A DNA stretch of 64,000 nucleotides from the NCBI RefSeq assembly GCF_000301075.1, contig NZ_JH932293.1, positions 1,161,617 to 1,225,616 on the forward strand, in the 5' to 3' direction. Shown one piece after another: positions 25,368 to 33,815 of this stretch. Below the pieces are notes generated by a model. It searched no databases. It saw only the letters and a list, made by a program, of their open reading frames with translations, and was not told the origin of the DNA. The stretch is from Bergeyella zoohelcum ATCC 43767 (GTDB taxonomy: Bacteria; Bacteroidota; Bacteroidia; Flavobacteriales; Weeksellaceae). Position numbers and translations under genes: made by a program. The first letter of the stretch is position 1, and the number at the start of each line of letters is the position of its first letter.

Positions 25368-26573
25368 ATGAACTTACTTTCAGATAGAATTCATAGACTA
25401 GGGTATTCCCAAACTTTTGTTATGAGTAATAAAGCGAGGGAAATGAAAGCCGCAGGTATAGATGTCATTAGTCTTACGCTTGGAGAACCTGATTTTGATG
25501 TACCCGAAGTGGTGAAACAGGCAGCCATAACAGCTATACATGAAAATTATAGTCATTATTCTCCAGTACCAGGATTTATAGAACTGAGAGCAGCCATAGC
25601 GAATAAACTGAAAAGGGATAATGGTCTAGATTATAGTCCACAGCAAATTTGTGTTTCTAATGGGGCGAAGCAAGCTATTTTGAATGTCCTTGCAGCAGTG
25701 ATTAATGAAGGAGATGAAGTACTTTTACCTTCGCCGTATTGGGTGAGTTATGATGAGATGGTAAAAATGATGGGGGGGAAGTCGGTATTTATTCCTACCA
25801 GCATTAGTTCTGATTTTAAGATGACAGCAGAACAACTAGAAAATGCGATTACGGAAAAAACAAAAGCATTACTTTTTAGTTCGCCTTGTAATCCTTCGGG
25901 GAGTTATTATACGCATGAAGAACTTCAATCTTTGGTAGAGGTACTTCAAAAATATCCGCAGATTACCATTATTTCAGATGAGATATATGAGTATATTAAT
26001 TACGAGGAAAAAACGCCCTCTATAGCAGCATTTCCCGAAGTGTATGAACAGACAGCAGTGATTAACGGAATGTCCAAGGGATTTGCCATGACGGGGTGGA
26101 GGATAGGCTATTCTGCATGTCCACAGTGGCTGGCAAAAGCATGTGAAAAAGTACAAGGGCAAATGACCAGCGGTGCGAATACGGTGGCTCAGAGGGCGGC
26201 CATTACCGCACTTAGTACAGACCCGAAAGAGTTCGAATACATGATTAAGGCATTTCAGGAGAGAAGAGACCTTGTTTTTGATTTAATGTCCGAAATTCCT
26301 GGATTTAAGGTAAGAAAGCCTAAGGCTGCATTTTATTTCTTCCCGGATATTTCTTTTTATTTAGGAAAAACCATTAATGGAACCCCAATAGAAAATGCAG
26401 ATGATTTTGCTATGTTTTTATTAGAAAATGCCTTTGTGGGAAGTGTAGGTGGGGTATCTTTTGGAAGTCCAGAGTGTATTCGTTTTTCTTATGCGGCATC
26501 TCGGGAAAACCTTATAGAAGCCATGCGTAGAATAAAAGAATGCTTGGAAAAAGCGGAGATTGTAGCATTTTAA
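25368..26573 (+). CDS. Pyridoxal phosphate-dependent aminotransferase, aspartate type
   Basis: A fold-type I class I/II aminotransferase of 401 residues, closest in style to bacterial Ib aspartate aminotransferases (AspC/AatA). Visible: SLTLGEPDFDVPE near the N-terminus, YSPVPGFIELRAAI, SNGAKQAI, SSPCNPSG (binding the cofactor and substrate carboxylate), ISDEIYEYI (Asp to the pyridine N), the Schiff-base Lys near 235 in NGMSKGFAMTGWRIGY, and the C-terminal carboxylate-binding Arg in IRFSYAAS. Main amino donor unproven, aspartate most likely. ATG at 25368 follows a good promoter. Confidence 0.9.
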   Translation: MNLLSDRIHRLGYSQTFVMSNKAREMKAAGIDVISLTLGEPDFDVPEVVKQAAITAIHENYSHYSPVPGFIELRAAIANKLKRDNGLDYSPQQICVSNGAKQAILNVLAAVINEGDEVLLPSPYWVSYDEMVKMMGGKSVFIPTSISSDFKMTAEQLENAITEKTKALLFSSPCNPSGSYYTHEELQSLVEVLQKYPQITIISDEIYEYINYEEKTPSIAAFPEVYEQTAVINGMSKGFAMTGWRIGYSACPQWLAKACEKVQGQMTSGANTVAQRAAITALSTDPKEFEYMIKAFQERRDLVFDLMSEIPGFKVRKPKAAFYFFPDISFYLGKTINGTPIENADDFAMFLLENAFVGSVGGVSFGSPECIRFSYAASRENLIEAMRRIKECLEKAEIVAF

Positions 26574-26574
26574 T

Positions 26575-26582
26575 TATCTTTG
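26575..26582 (+). promoter_or_regulatory. -7 box for the LURP-one-like gene
   Basis: TATCTTTG directly after the aminotransferase stop, 16 bases before the next ATG. This suggests a separate start for the two-gene unit 26599-27671, though readthrough is possible. No -33 element at normal spacing. Confidence 0.45.
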
Positions 26583-26598
26583 TAAAAATCATTTTGAT

Positions 26599-27204
26599 AT
26601 GAAACTTCAGAACTTGAATTACCCTTTAGATTTTAAATTTAGACTTACCACTCTTGCCAGTGATTTTAATATCACTGATGCTCATGGGAATTTCGTGGCG
26701 TATGTTCGTCAGAAATTGTTTAAACTTAAAGAGGAGGTAGTTGTTTTTAATAATAATAAAAAGGAGCAAGAAATTTTTAAAATCAAAGCCAATAAATGGT
26801 TGGATTTTAATGCTTCCTATGAGATTGCTAATCTTTTAGAACACAAAAGTCAAGGTAAAATCACCAGAAAAGGGATGCGTTCCTTTTGGAAATCTACTTA
26901 TCAGATTTTTGACGGGCAGTCCGCTGAAAAATATTCCCTGACAGAAGATAACGCATGGGTAAAGGTGTTAGATGGTTTCTTCGGAGAGCTTCCTGTGATA
27001 GGGATGTTTACGGGGTACTTCTTTAATCCATCCTATTCTGTAAAAGATGCCTCTGGCAGGGCTTATTTTCAATTGAAAAAAATGCCTTCTTTCTTCGGGA
27101 GAAGATTCCAATTGCACAAGCTCAATGAAGTTCCAGAAGAAGATGAAACACTCATTATTTTATCACTTTTGATGATGGTATTATTAGAAAGAGCAAGAGG
27201 ATAA
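26599..27204 (+). CDS. LURP-one-related / scramblase-like protein
   Basis: A 201-residue protein without signal peptide. The beta-rich pattern with LYPLDFKF-type start, ITDAHGNFVAYVRQKLFKLKEEV and later YSVKDASGRAYFQLKKMPSFFGRRFQL resembles the LURP-one-related family, a tubby/scramblase-like fold that may bind lipids. The last 15 residues (LIILSLLMMVLLERARG) are hydrophobic and could anchor it to the membrane. Its TAA overlaps the next gene's ATG by one base (TAATG), so translation of the following lipoprotein is coupled. Biochemical role unknown. Confidence 0.65.
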   Translation: MKLQNLNYPLDFKFRLTTLASDFNITDAHGNFVAYVRQKLFKLKEEVVVFNNNKKEQEIFKIKANKWLDFNASYEIANLLEHKSQGKITRKGMRSFWKSTYQIFDGQSAEKYSLTEDNAWVKVLDGFFGELPVIGMFTGYFFNPSYSVKDASGRAYFQLKKMPSFFGRRFQLHKLNEVPEEDETLIILSLLMMVLLERARG

Positions 27205-27671
27205 TGAGAAAAGGAGTAATTTTTGCCATGATGAGCTGGGCACTCGTGGCTTGTAATAAAAAGGAAACCGAAAAAGTAGAGAGAATTCAAGACTCTGCCA
27301 TGGTTCAGATGGTATTGCCTATCCTTAATACGATAGCACTTCCTGAAGAGTTGGGCGAATGTTCATGTAAAATGGCGGCTTCGGAGACAGATTTTAAGGA
27401 GGGGAAATTGCTTTATGCAGATGATTATGGGAATACTGCATATCTAAAAATTAATGGGGAAGATTTTGTTTTTACCTTGGATGAAAGTTTTGATTTAGAA
27501 AACTTTGATAGAAAGTTAGAGAATGAAAAATACTTACTTCATATAGTGCATCAGAATGAGAAATCTCACGATGGTATTCATACTTATCGAGGGCAGATAA
27601 AGCTGGTGGATAAGAAAACAAATAGCACATCTGTAATTCCAGTGTATGCAGAGTGTGGATGTGCCTCATAG
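27204..27671 (+). CDS. Small lipoprotein of unknown function
   Basis: 155 residues. Signal peptide with lipobox LVAC (Cys17 of MRKGVIFAMMSWALVAC), so a predicted lipoprotein. The mature part has a short charged linker, then a compact domain with GECSCKM, LLYADDYGNTAYLKIN and a C-terminal AECGCAS; the paired CxC motifs at both ends could form disulphides or bind metal. No family recognised. Coupled by a TAATG overlap to the upstream LURP-one-like gene. Confidence 0.8.
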   Translation: MRKGVIFAMMSWALVACNKKETEKVERIQDSAMVQMVLPILNTIALPEELGECSCKMAASETDFKEGKLLYADDYGNTAYLKINGEDFVFTLDESFDLENFDRKLENEKYLLHIVHQNEKSHDGIHTYRGQIKLVDKKTNSTSVIPVYAECGCAS

Positions 27672-27720
27672 AGTTGATTTATTATTGTATCATAAATAAA
27701 ATCAGAACAATTCATAAAAA

Positions 27721-28746
27721 ATGAAAAAAATATTTTTTGCTGGTGTCATCGCCCTTGGTGTGCTTACCGCTTGTAATAAGGATGGAGATGTGCTTACCAT
27801 TTTAAGCGAATACAATTATGAAAAAGAGCAAGAGGGATATCATTTTGGGGATATTATTGATTTGCCGAAAGAAATCAAAGATGTAGCACAGTCCATTGAA
27901 ATTAATTTCGGAGATAAGCAGGTGAAGGACCTTAAAATTACACAGGAAAATTATAAACTCGGGGATAATTCCATTACCTTTATTATTACTACCAAAGATG
28001 GAAAAACCCTTACACAGGAGGCTACCATTAATGTTTTTGCTTCTCATCCAGAAAAAGAGCTCGGCTACGAAGTAGTGCATACTTATGAACATGATAAAAC
28101 CAATTTCGTACAAGGATTTCAGCTAGAAGGAAATACCATTTATGAATCGGTAGGGCAGTATGGAAGTTCTAAGCTAATGAAATACGCTCTTGGTACGGTA
28201 TCTCCTATAGTGGAAGTTCCTCAGTCCCAAGATGTATTCTCAGAAGGAGCTACCATAGTGGGAGATAAAATTTATCAACTTACTTGGCAAAATAAAAAAG
28301 GTTTTATCTATGATAAAGCAACACTGAAACAGGAAAGTGAGTTTGTGTATCCTAACGCCATGTTAGAAGGCTGGGGACTTACTTATGATGGAACGCACTT
28401 ACTGGCTTCCGATGGAACTAAAAATATCTATTTCTTAGACCCAAAGAATCCATCTCATTTGGTAAAGTATATTTCAGTGGCAGGAAATCAAAGAACTTTT
28501 GACCAAATTAACGAGCTGGAATATCATAACGGATTTATCTATGCTAATATTTGGCAAAGTCCTACGATACTGAAAATTAATCCCAAAACAGGAGAAGTGG
28601 TGGCTACAATAGACCTTTCTAAAATTGCCGTTCAGCACACTACCAACTCAGATGATATCCTAAACGGAATTGCATTTAAGGGCGAGAATATGCTTATTAC
28701 AGGTAAAAACTGGAATAAAATTTATGAAATCTCTATCAAAGAATAG
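27721..28746 (+). CDS. Glutaminyl-peptide cyclotransferase, lipoprotein
   Basis: A 341-residue exported protein with lipobox LTAC at Cys18. An Ig-like N-terminal part (about 30-108) is followed by a beta-propeller of the plant-type glutaminyl cyclase family, with HTYEHDKTNFVQGFQL, GNTIYESVGQYGSSKL, FSEGATIVGDKIYQLTWQ, EGWGLTYDG, INELEYHNGFIYANIW and DILNGIAF as the recurrent blades. Such enzymes form N-terminal pyroglutamate. In Bacteroidota, pyroglutamate commonly follows cleavage of type II signal-independent exported proteins, so it may process secreted proteins (inference). Separate from the gene 50 bases upstream, with its own terminator. Confidence 0.88.
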   Translation: MKKIFFAGVIALGVLTACNKDGDVLTILSEYNYEKEQEGYHFGDIIDLPKEIKDVAQSIEINFGDKQVKDLKITQENYKLGDNSITFIITTKDGKTLTQEATINVFASHPEKELGYEVVHTYEHDKTNFVQGFQLEGNTIYESVGQYGSSKLMKYALGTVSPIVEVPQSQDVFSEGATIVGDKIYQLTWQNKKGFIYDKATLKQESEFVYPNAMLEGWGLTYDGTHLLASDGTKNIYFLDPKNPSHLVKYISVAGNQRTFDQINELEYHNGFIYANIWQSPTILKINPKTGEVVATIDLSKIAVQHTTNSDDILNGIAFKGENMLITGKNWNKIYEISIKE

Positions 28747-28770
28747 TAGATTGATTAGCAGAAGAAAATC

Positions 28771-28800
28771 AGGATAATCATGATGGATTATCCTCTTTTT
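28771..28800 (+). terminator. Terminator of the cyclotransferase gene
   Basis: AGGATAATC, loop ATGATG, GATTATCCT, then CTTTTT. Confidence 0.85.
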
Positions 28801-28810
28801 ATTTAAAATT

Positions 28811-29668
28811 ATGAATACTACGGCGTTTATCATTAATCCCAATTCGGCACATGGGAAATATCAGCAGTTTTTGCCCGCTATTCATCGTCTTTTTCCTGAA
28901 AGTCCTATTCATATTTCTAAAAGTAAGCATGATACGGAAGAATTTATAAAATCCAATTGGGAAAAGATAGACTATTTCATCGCTATAGGGGGAGATGGTA
29001 CGGTATCTTCCATTGCTGCATTGCTTATTCATTCGGATAAGAAATTAGGGATTATCCCCACAGGTTCTGGAAATGGCTTTGCCAAGGAAACGAATTTTGA
29101 ACAGAATGTGATTGCATTAGCCCGAAAAATACAAAGTGGAAAAAGTACCTGTATAGATACTTTTATGATAAATGACCATTTCGGTATTAATGTTTCGGGG
29201 GTAGGGTTTGATGCTTTTGTGGCTAAAGAATTTGAGAAGACTCGCAGAGGACTGATAAACTATATTAAAGTAAGCCTCCGAAGTTATTTTCAGTTTAAAG
29301 AAATTCCAGTCAAGGGAATGAGAGAGGACGGAACGGTGCTTTTTCAGGGGAATTTTCTCTTTGTGGAAATTGCTAATAGCAGGCAGTTTGGGAATAATGC
29401 TTTCATTGCTCCTAATGCTTCTTTACAAGATGGATTATTAGACATTATACTGGTAAAGAAATTTCCATGGTGGCAGTCTTTACAGTTCGGTTATCAGCTA
29501 TTTGCTGGGAAAATTCTTCGGAATCCTTCGGTGGAGCATTTTTCCTTGTCTGTATTGGAAATGCATACCTCTTATACCACTTGGCATATTGATGGAGATT
29601 ATATTGAAATTCAATCTCCAGTTAAGATTACCATTCAGAGAAATAGTTTAAGATTAATTAGCGATTAG
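28811..29668 (+). CDS. Diacylglycerol kinase-like lipid kinase (YegS/DagK type)
   Basis: A 285-residue cytoplasmic kinase of the DAGK catalytic family. It shows FIINPNSAHGK at the N-terminus, the nucleotide loop AIGGDGTVSSIAALL, and IIPTGSGNGFAKE, plus the C-terminal strand LDIILVKKFPWWQSL and HIDGDYIEI. It would phosphorylate a lipid alcohol such as diacylglycerol, feeding phosphatidate recycling; the exact substrate is open. It begins 10 bases after the preceding terminator, so its promoter must overlap that hairpin or it depends on readthrough. Confidence 0.9.
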   Translation: MNTTAFIINPNSAHGKYQQFLPAIHRLFPESPIHISKSKHDTEEFIKSNWEKIDYFIAIGGDGTVSSIAALLIHSDKKLGIIPTGSGNGFAKETNFEQNVIALARKIQSGKSTCIDTFMINDHFGINVSGVGFDAFVAKEFEKTRRGLINYIKVSLRSYFQFKEIPVKGMREDGTVLFQGNFLFVEIANSRQFGNNAFIAPNASLQDGLLDIILVKKFPWWQSLQFGYQLFAGKILRNPSVEHFSLSVLEMHTSYTTWHIDGDYIEIQSPVKITIQRNSLRLISD

Positions 29669-29845
29669 TTTTTGGCGAATGACTATGGCGATATGCTTTC
29701 TAAATTCTCATTTCTAAAAGCAGGAGGCTTTTAGTTGCTGGCGAATAGCTTTTGGCTGCTAGCAGTGGGCATCTAACTTTTTAGCCTTTTAGCTTTCTAA
29801 CCTCCACTTTCCAATTTCTAAAATCCGTAGTCAATAGGTTTTTAG

Positions 29846-29954
29846 TTTGACCTCGTAGAGGTCAGATCTTTAATGGCATGGTAGGATATGATTCCATACA
29901 ATATACGACCCCGTAGGGGTCGTATGCTATAGATATTTGACCCCGATGGGGTCA
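29846..29954. repeat. Triple-hairpin module, copy 1
   Basis: Part of a 676-base gene-free region (29669-30344). Three short palindromes: GACCTC-GTA-GAGGTC (29849-29863), ATACGACCCC-GTA-GGGGTCGTAT (29903-29925) and TGACCCC-GAT-GGGGTCA (29938-29954). The same three types recur in the same order about 220-240 bp later. Flanking text is also duplicated, including TTCTCATTTCTAAAAGCAG near 29707 and 30019, and many copies of the word GGCTTTTAG. Confidence 0.75.
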
Positions 29955-30071
29955 GCACTGCAATAGGCTTTTAGCGGATGGCAGTTGGCTTTTAGTGATT
30001 TGCCTTCTAACCTCTAAATTCTCATTTCTAAAAGCAGAAGGCAGGAAGCAATGGGCAGGAGGCTCTTAGTT

Positions 30072-30193
30072 TGACATCGTAGAAGTCGTATGTTTATAGC
30101 AAGGAAATTATTCCATACAACATACGACCCCGCTAGGGGTCGAATAACAAAATGGTGGCTATGGCTATACACATTTGACTCCGATGGAGTCAA
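30072..30193. repeat. Triple-hairpin module, copy 2
   Basis: Palindromes GACATC-GTA-GAAGTC (30073-30087, one mismatch), CGACCCC-GCTA-GGGGTCG (30125-30142) and TTGACTCC-GAT-GGAGTCAA (30175-30193). In the third, the stem differs from copy 1 by a paired change (CCCC/GGGG to CTCC/GGAG), so base pairing is kept while sequence drifts. Confidence 0.75.
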
Positions 30194-30281
30194 TACATGC
30201 GGTGGGGTTTTAGCGACTGGCTTTTAGCGAATAGCTTCTAGCGATTGGCGGATGGCTTTTCATTTTTTAACCTCCAAAATC

Positions 30282-30316
30282 TTTGTACATTATACATCGT
30301 ACATTATACATTGTAC
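30282..30316. repeat. Dispersed TACATTATACAT repeat, copy 1
   Basis: TTTGTACATTATACATCGTA followed by another ACATTATACATTGTAC. The first 20 bases recur exactly at 45513-45532. It is partly self-complementary through GTAC ends. Confidence 0.6.
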
Positions 30317-30344
30317 CATCTCTAAATTCCAACATCTAAAATCT

Positions 30345-31205
30345 TTATTCTTCCTTGAGTTTTCTGTTTTTGGAAGTTATCATGATGAAGAACCCAGCAA
30401 TCATAAATGGAATGGAAAGTACTTGTCCTGTGTTCAGCCCTGCAAAAGTGATAAACTCATCGCCTTGTGGCTCTTTAAGGAACTCTACAAAAAAACGAAT
30501 TGCCCAAAGAAGGATGAAAAATAACCCGAAAAGCCATCCTTGTTGGTATTTTTTATTGGTTTTTTTGTACAAAGTCCATAATAAAATGAAGAGAAGAAAG
30601 TAGCCTCCTGCTTCCAATAGCTGAGTAGGGTATCTTGGAACTATTGCTCCATAGTCAGGGCTTTGTTGTGGGAAAAGTACCCCGAAAGGAGAGTTTTCTG
30701 GTGCTGGCTTGCCGATGATTTCTGAATTAAAAAAATTTCCTATCCTCACAAAAGCTCCTCCTAAGGCAACCACGATTCCTAATCTATCATATACCCAGAA
30801 AGGGTTTTTCTTAATGATTTTATAGGAATAATACAGCGTAGTAAGAATCAATGCTATAGTAGCTCCATGGCTGGCAAGCCCTGAAAAACCTGTGAATTTA
30901 AACTCAGGCTTCGTTTGAATAGGCAAAAATACCGACCAAAAGTCTTGTTTGAAAAGCTCTGGCTGATAGAAAATGACATGTCCTAATCGGGCTCCTAATA
31001 TTGTCCCTACAAGCGTCCATGTGAATAAAGGTTCCAAAAATTTTTGGTCTATTTTATCTATTTTAAACATTTTTCCCATTAGCATAGAGCCCAATCCGAA
31101 TGCAAAAACGAACATCAGGCTGTAGTAGTGGAGGGTGAAAAATCCTAAATTGATTCCCGTATTAGGATCCCAAGTGAATGAAAGTAGAGTGGTAAGTGTA
31201 GTCAT
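30345..31205 (-). CDS. lgt: Prolipoprotein diacylglyceryl transferase
   Basis: Transfers diacylglycerol from phosphatidylglycerol to the lipobox cysteine of prolipoproteins, in the cytoplasmic membrane. 286 residues from the chosen ATG 31205 (MTTLTTLLSFTWDP); the frame stays open to 31250 but that would overlap yidD by 38 bases. About seven membrane segments; GARLGHVIFYQPELF, FSGLASHGA and the family signature RIGNFFNSEIIGKP are present. It starts 8 bases after yidD, so the two are an operon. It serves the many lipoproteins encoded here (YceI, cyclotransferase and others). Confidence 0.95.
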   Translation of the reverse strand: MTTLTTLLSFTWDPNTGINLGFFTLHYYSLMFVFAFGLGSMLMGKMFKIDKIDQKFLEPLFTWTLVGTILGARLGHVIFYQPELFKQDFWSVFLPIQTKPEFKFTGFSGLASHGATIALILTTLYYSYKIIKKNPFWVYDRLGIVVALGGAFVRIGNFFNSEIIGKPAPENSPFGVLFPQQSPDYGAIVPRYPTQLLEAGGYFLLFILLWTLYKKTNKKYQQGWLFGLFFILLWAIRFFVEFLKEPQGDEFITFAGLNTGQVLSIPFMIAGFFIMITSKNRKLKEE

Positions 31206-31212
31206 TATTATT

Positions 31213-31455
31213 TTATTTTTTAGGTGGAACAGGGTCATGACCGCAACCACCCCAAGGGTGGCAGCGAAGTATTCTTTTCAGTCCGAGCCAAAAACCATAG
31301 ATAACTCCATGGGTCTGTAGAGCCTCTGCCATATAATGAGAGCAGGTAGGCGTGTATCTACAGCTGGAAGGGAGCAAGGGAGAGATCGCCATCTGGTAAA
31401 ACCGAATGGGCAATAGCAGTGGAAGAATCCACCATTTTTTTTTCTTTTCGCTCAT
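31213..31455 (-). CDS. yidD: Membrane protein insertion efficiency factor YidD
   Basis: A small protein of 80 residues that assists YidC-dependent insertion. The signature is complete: [56 protein letters not shown] start at ATG 31455 (MSEKKKKWW); an upstream ATG at 31473 would add MIHLHL, which is unlike the family. Operon with lgt rather than the usual rpmH-rnpA neighbourhood. Confidence 0.93.
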   Translation of the reverse strand: MSEKKKKWWILPLLLPIRFYQMAISPLLPSSCRYTPTCSHYMAEALQTHGVIYGFWLGLKRILRCHPWGGCGHDPVPPKK

Positions 31456-31749
31456 AAGATGCAAATGTATCAATTTAATCTTGATTCTTGAAAATAATAT
31501 GAGCTAAACTAATTCAAAAGCATTAAATAGTTATTTTATAGGATATGATAAAAGTTTTATAAAAACAGATTTTGATTTTTTGTTTTTTCTAAGTACTCTG
31601 AGGTTTAATACGATTTCAGAATACTAGAAAACTTAGGTAAAGTACCCAAAAAAATGAACCCTAGTCGAGATAGTGTCTAAACTAGAATTGATGTTATAGT
31701 TTAGGTATTATAGACAATCATTTAATGCTTTGGAAAATTAATTAAATAA

Positions 31750-31773
31750 TAAAAAAACCGCCATATTGGCGGT
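31750..31773 (-). terminator. Terminator of the envelope trio
   Basis: ACCGCCA-TAT-TGGCGGT with a T tract leftward. The remaining 290 bases up to yidD (31456-31749) are AT-rich; nothing else recognised. Confidence 0.85.
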
Positions 31774-31779
31774 AATTAA

Positions 31780-32277
31780 TTAGATTATTTTTTCTAAACT
31801 ATTGATGCTTTTTTGTTTTTGTACTTCATCTAATTTTTTCTGAACAAAACGAAGTGCTGTAGGAGCTAAATAAATAAGTGCTGCTCCTAAAAGTTTGTCT
31901 TTCCAGCTTTTAGATTTCATTTTTTTCTTTGCCAATGCTGCAGTACCTAGTATTACCCCCATTTTTATGATTCCTTCTACACTTTCTCCCTTGAGTGCAG
32001 AAGAGGCAATTTGCACGAAAGCATTTCTGTTGAAAATCTTATTTTTTACTCCTATCTTAACATCTTGGATGATGTTATCTTTGTTTAAAACAGTTTTTAT
32101 CCCTCCGTCATCCGCTGGTGTATTGTTGAGGTAGCGGTCTGTAAGTCCGCCTGTTATAGCCCCTAATGATTGTTTTCCGTTCTCAAAAGTAAATAGCCTT
32201 TCTTGTCTTTCTATTTCCGTTTTTAGTGCTGCTTTAGCTTTTCGGAGTTCGTCCAAGGATGTATATTTTGTTGCCAT
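31780..32277 (-). CDS. Hypothetical protein of the YtxH/holin-like cluster
   Basis: 165 residues, no family recognised. The N-terminal helix (LDELRKAKAALKTEIERQERLF) looks like a coiled coil; a central part FNRNAFVQIASSALKGESV is amphipathic, and LLGAALIYLAPTALRFVQ is a hydrophobic helix near 130-147. The gene is four bases downstream of the holin-like gene and last before a strong terminator. Such trios with YtxH and Holin-X proteins are usual in flavobacteria, and are likely inner-membrane stress proteins (inference). Confidence 0.75.
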   Translation of the reverse strand: MATKYTSLDELRKAKAALKTEIERQERLFTFENGKQSLGAITGGLTDRYLNNTPADDGGIKTVLNKDNIIQDVKIGVKNKIFNRNAFVQIASSALKGESVEGIIKMGVILGTAALAKKKMKSKSWKDKLLGAALIYLAPTALRFVQKKLDEVQKQKSINSLEKII

Positions 32278-32281
32278 AGTA

Positions 32282-32590
32282 TTACGGATTTAGGGTTTTT
32301 ATTAGTTTATTAATGATGCGAAGTTTGATGCTGTTTTTCATGATGAAAAGCACAAGGGCAATTAAAAGATAAAACCCAGCCATGATGAGTATTCCATAGG
32401 CATAATTATCAAGATAATGCCCTATGAGTAAGCCTAATCCTATGTTCACTAGGATGAAAAAAAACAGCCCAATGAAAGCGATGAGTGTATAAACTACTAT
32501 TCCTCCGATGATTTCAGAAGATTTTTCTGTGGCTTCTAGTTTTATCAGTGCCAATCTATTTTCTGCGTATTCTTTTATTAACTTTATCAT
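32282..32590 (-). CDS. Phage holin family (Holin-X-like) membrane protein
   Basis: 102 residues with two hydrophobic helices (about 28-55 and 61-88), preceded by an amphipathic helix EYAENRLALIKLEATEKSSE that matches the Holin-X/DUF1469 family. Despite the name there is no phage context; these proteins occur in stress-related membrane operons. It lies between the YtxH gene and the 165-residue gene; the hairpin at 32608-32633 may limit readthrough from ytxH. Confidence 0.8.
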   Translation of the reverse strand: MIKLIKEYAENRLALIKLEATEKSSEIIGGIVVYTLIAFIGLFFFILVNIGLGLLIGHYLDNYAYGILIMAGFYLLIALVLFIMKNSIKLRIINKLIKTLNP

Positions 32591-32607
32591 ATCGGGTGTA
32601 AAGGTAA

Positions 32608-32633
32608 GAAAAAAAAGGAACCTAAGTTCCTTT
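32608..32633 (-). terminator. Partial terminator between YtxH and holin-like genes
   Basis: AAAGGAAC-4-GTTCCTTT with eight T leftward. It lies 18 bases before the next start codon, so it may reduce rather than stop expression downstream. Confidence 0.7.
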
Positions 32634-32664
32634 AATATTTCAGGATTTATTTATATAATTCCTC

Positions 32665-33030
32665 TTATTTTAGTGCATCTAATTCTGTCTGAACATCTTC
32701 TGCTACATCCTTAGACTTATCCACTACTTGATCTTTGTATTTGTGGTAGCTATTTTTTACATTATCTGCTACATCTTTAATATTAGAAGCCAAGTGTTCA
32801 TATTGGTCTTTTACCTTTTCAGATACATTATGATAAGTTTCTTTTGTTTTTTCAGAAAGTTCATGGTACTTATCTTTTGCTTGGTCTGAAAGATCGTTTG
32901 CTTTTTCCTTAATTTTTTTTCTGGTAGTTTTACCATCTTCTGGTGCGAAGAGCATTCCTAGAATCACTCCAGCGGCCGCTCCAGCCAATAGACCTGCTAA
33001 TACAGTTGCGGTATTTCCTTTTCTTGCCAT
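32665..33030 (-). CDS. YtxH domain-containing protein
   Basis: 121 residues: a single N-terminal transmembrane helix (TVLAGLLAGAAAGVILGML) ending in FAPEDGKTTRKKI, the YtxH hallmark, then an extended amphipathic helix made of roughly 11-residue repeats (YHELSEKTKET, YHNVSEKVKDQ, YEHLASNIKDV), reminiscent of LEA/apolipoprotein helices. Likely membrane-anchored, cytoplasmic or periplasmic helix with a stress-protection role. First gene of the trio. Confidence 0.88.
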   Translation of the reverse strand: MARKGNTATVLAGLLAGAAAGVILGMLFAPEDGKTTRKKIKEKANDLSDQAKDKYHELSEKTKETYHNVSEKVKDQYEHLASNIKDVADNVKNSYHKYKDQVVDKSKDVAEDVQTELDALK

Positions 33031-33131
33031 AATTTATTCTTTTATTGTTATTAATGGAATTTCTATGGTTATCATGCAATTAATATGCCATATAAAGTTA
33101 AAATTAGGTTAAAAAAAGAAGTTCAATCATT

Positions 33132-33812
33132 TTATTGGGAAGGTGAAATTTTGTTTTCAATGTATCGTAGCATTAACTCTAGGGTTTGCTCCTTATTGAT
33201 ATTAGAATTATCAATGACAATGGCATCATCTGCTTTTCTTAAGGGAGATTCTTTTCTATTTTCGTCTATGAAATCTCTTTCGGTAAGGTTTTTTCTTACT
33301 TCTGCTTCTGTAATGGTTTTGCCTAAGCTAATAAGTTCCAAATGGCGTCTTCTTGTGCGTTCTTCCACAGATGCGGTAAGGAAAAATTTAAAATCTGCAT
33401 TGGGGAAAATGGTGGTTCCGATGTCTCTACCGTCCATTACAATGGAGGTGGTTTGGGCATAGCTTCTTTGTACATCCAAAAGATAAGTTCGCACTTCGGG
33501 AATGGCGGCGACTTCACTCACAAAGTTCGCCACTTTCGGTTCTCTAATTTCATCAGAGACATTTTCATCGTTTAAAAATAGTTGAGTACTTTCATTGTTT
33601 TGTTCTAGCCTAAGGTAAATATGCTGGAGGGAAGCAATGAGTTTTGCGTGGTCTAAACCATCATTCTCATTCAAACAATGTCTTAATGCGTAAAGGGTGA
33701 TGCCTCTGTACAATGCCCCCGTGTCTATATGGGTAAACCCTAAACGACTGGCTAATAGCTTAGAAATAGAACTTTTTCCTGTAGATGAATATCCGTCTAT
33801 GGCGATGATCAT
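33132..33812 (-). CDS. cmk: Cytidylate kinase
   Basis: Phosphorylates CMP and dCMP with ATP. 226 residues with the P-loop IAIDGYSSTGKSSISK (7-15), THIDTGALYRGITLYAL (CMP binding), VMDGRDIGTTIFPNADFKFFLTAS, and TERDFIDENRKESPLRKADDAI. It starts 3 bases after the porQ stop; the porQ-cmk pair is a common arrangement in Bacteroidota. Confidence 0.96.
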   Translation of the reverse strand: MIIAIDGYSSTGKSSISKLLASRLGFTHIDTGALYRGITLYALRHCLNENDGLDHAKLIASLQHIYLRLEQNNESTQLFLNDENVSDEIREPKVANFVSEVAAIPEVRTYLLDVQRSYAQTTSIVMDGRDIGTTIFPNADFKFFLTASVEERTRRRHLELISLGKTITEAEVRKNLTERDFIDENRKESPLRKADDAIVIDNSNINKEQTLELMLRYIENKISPSQ

Positions 33813-33815
33813 GGT

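Noticed and set aside
32282..32590. Prophage lysis holin
   Set aside because: Holin-X-like proteins are common in stress operons; no endolysin, capsid, integrase or other phage gene surrounds it.
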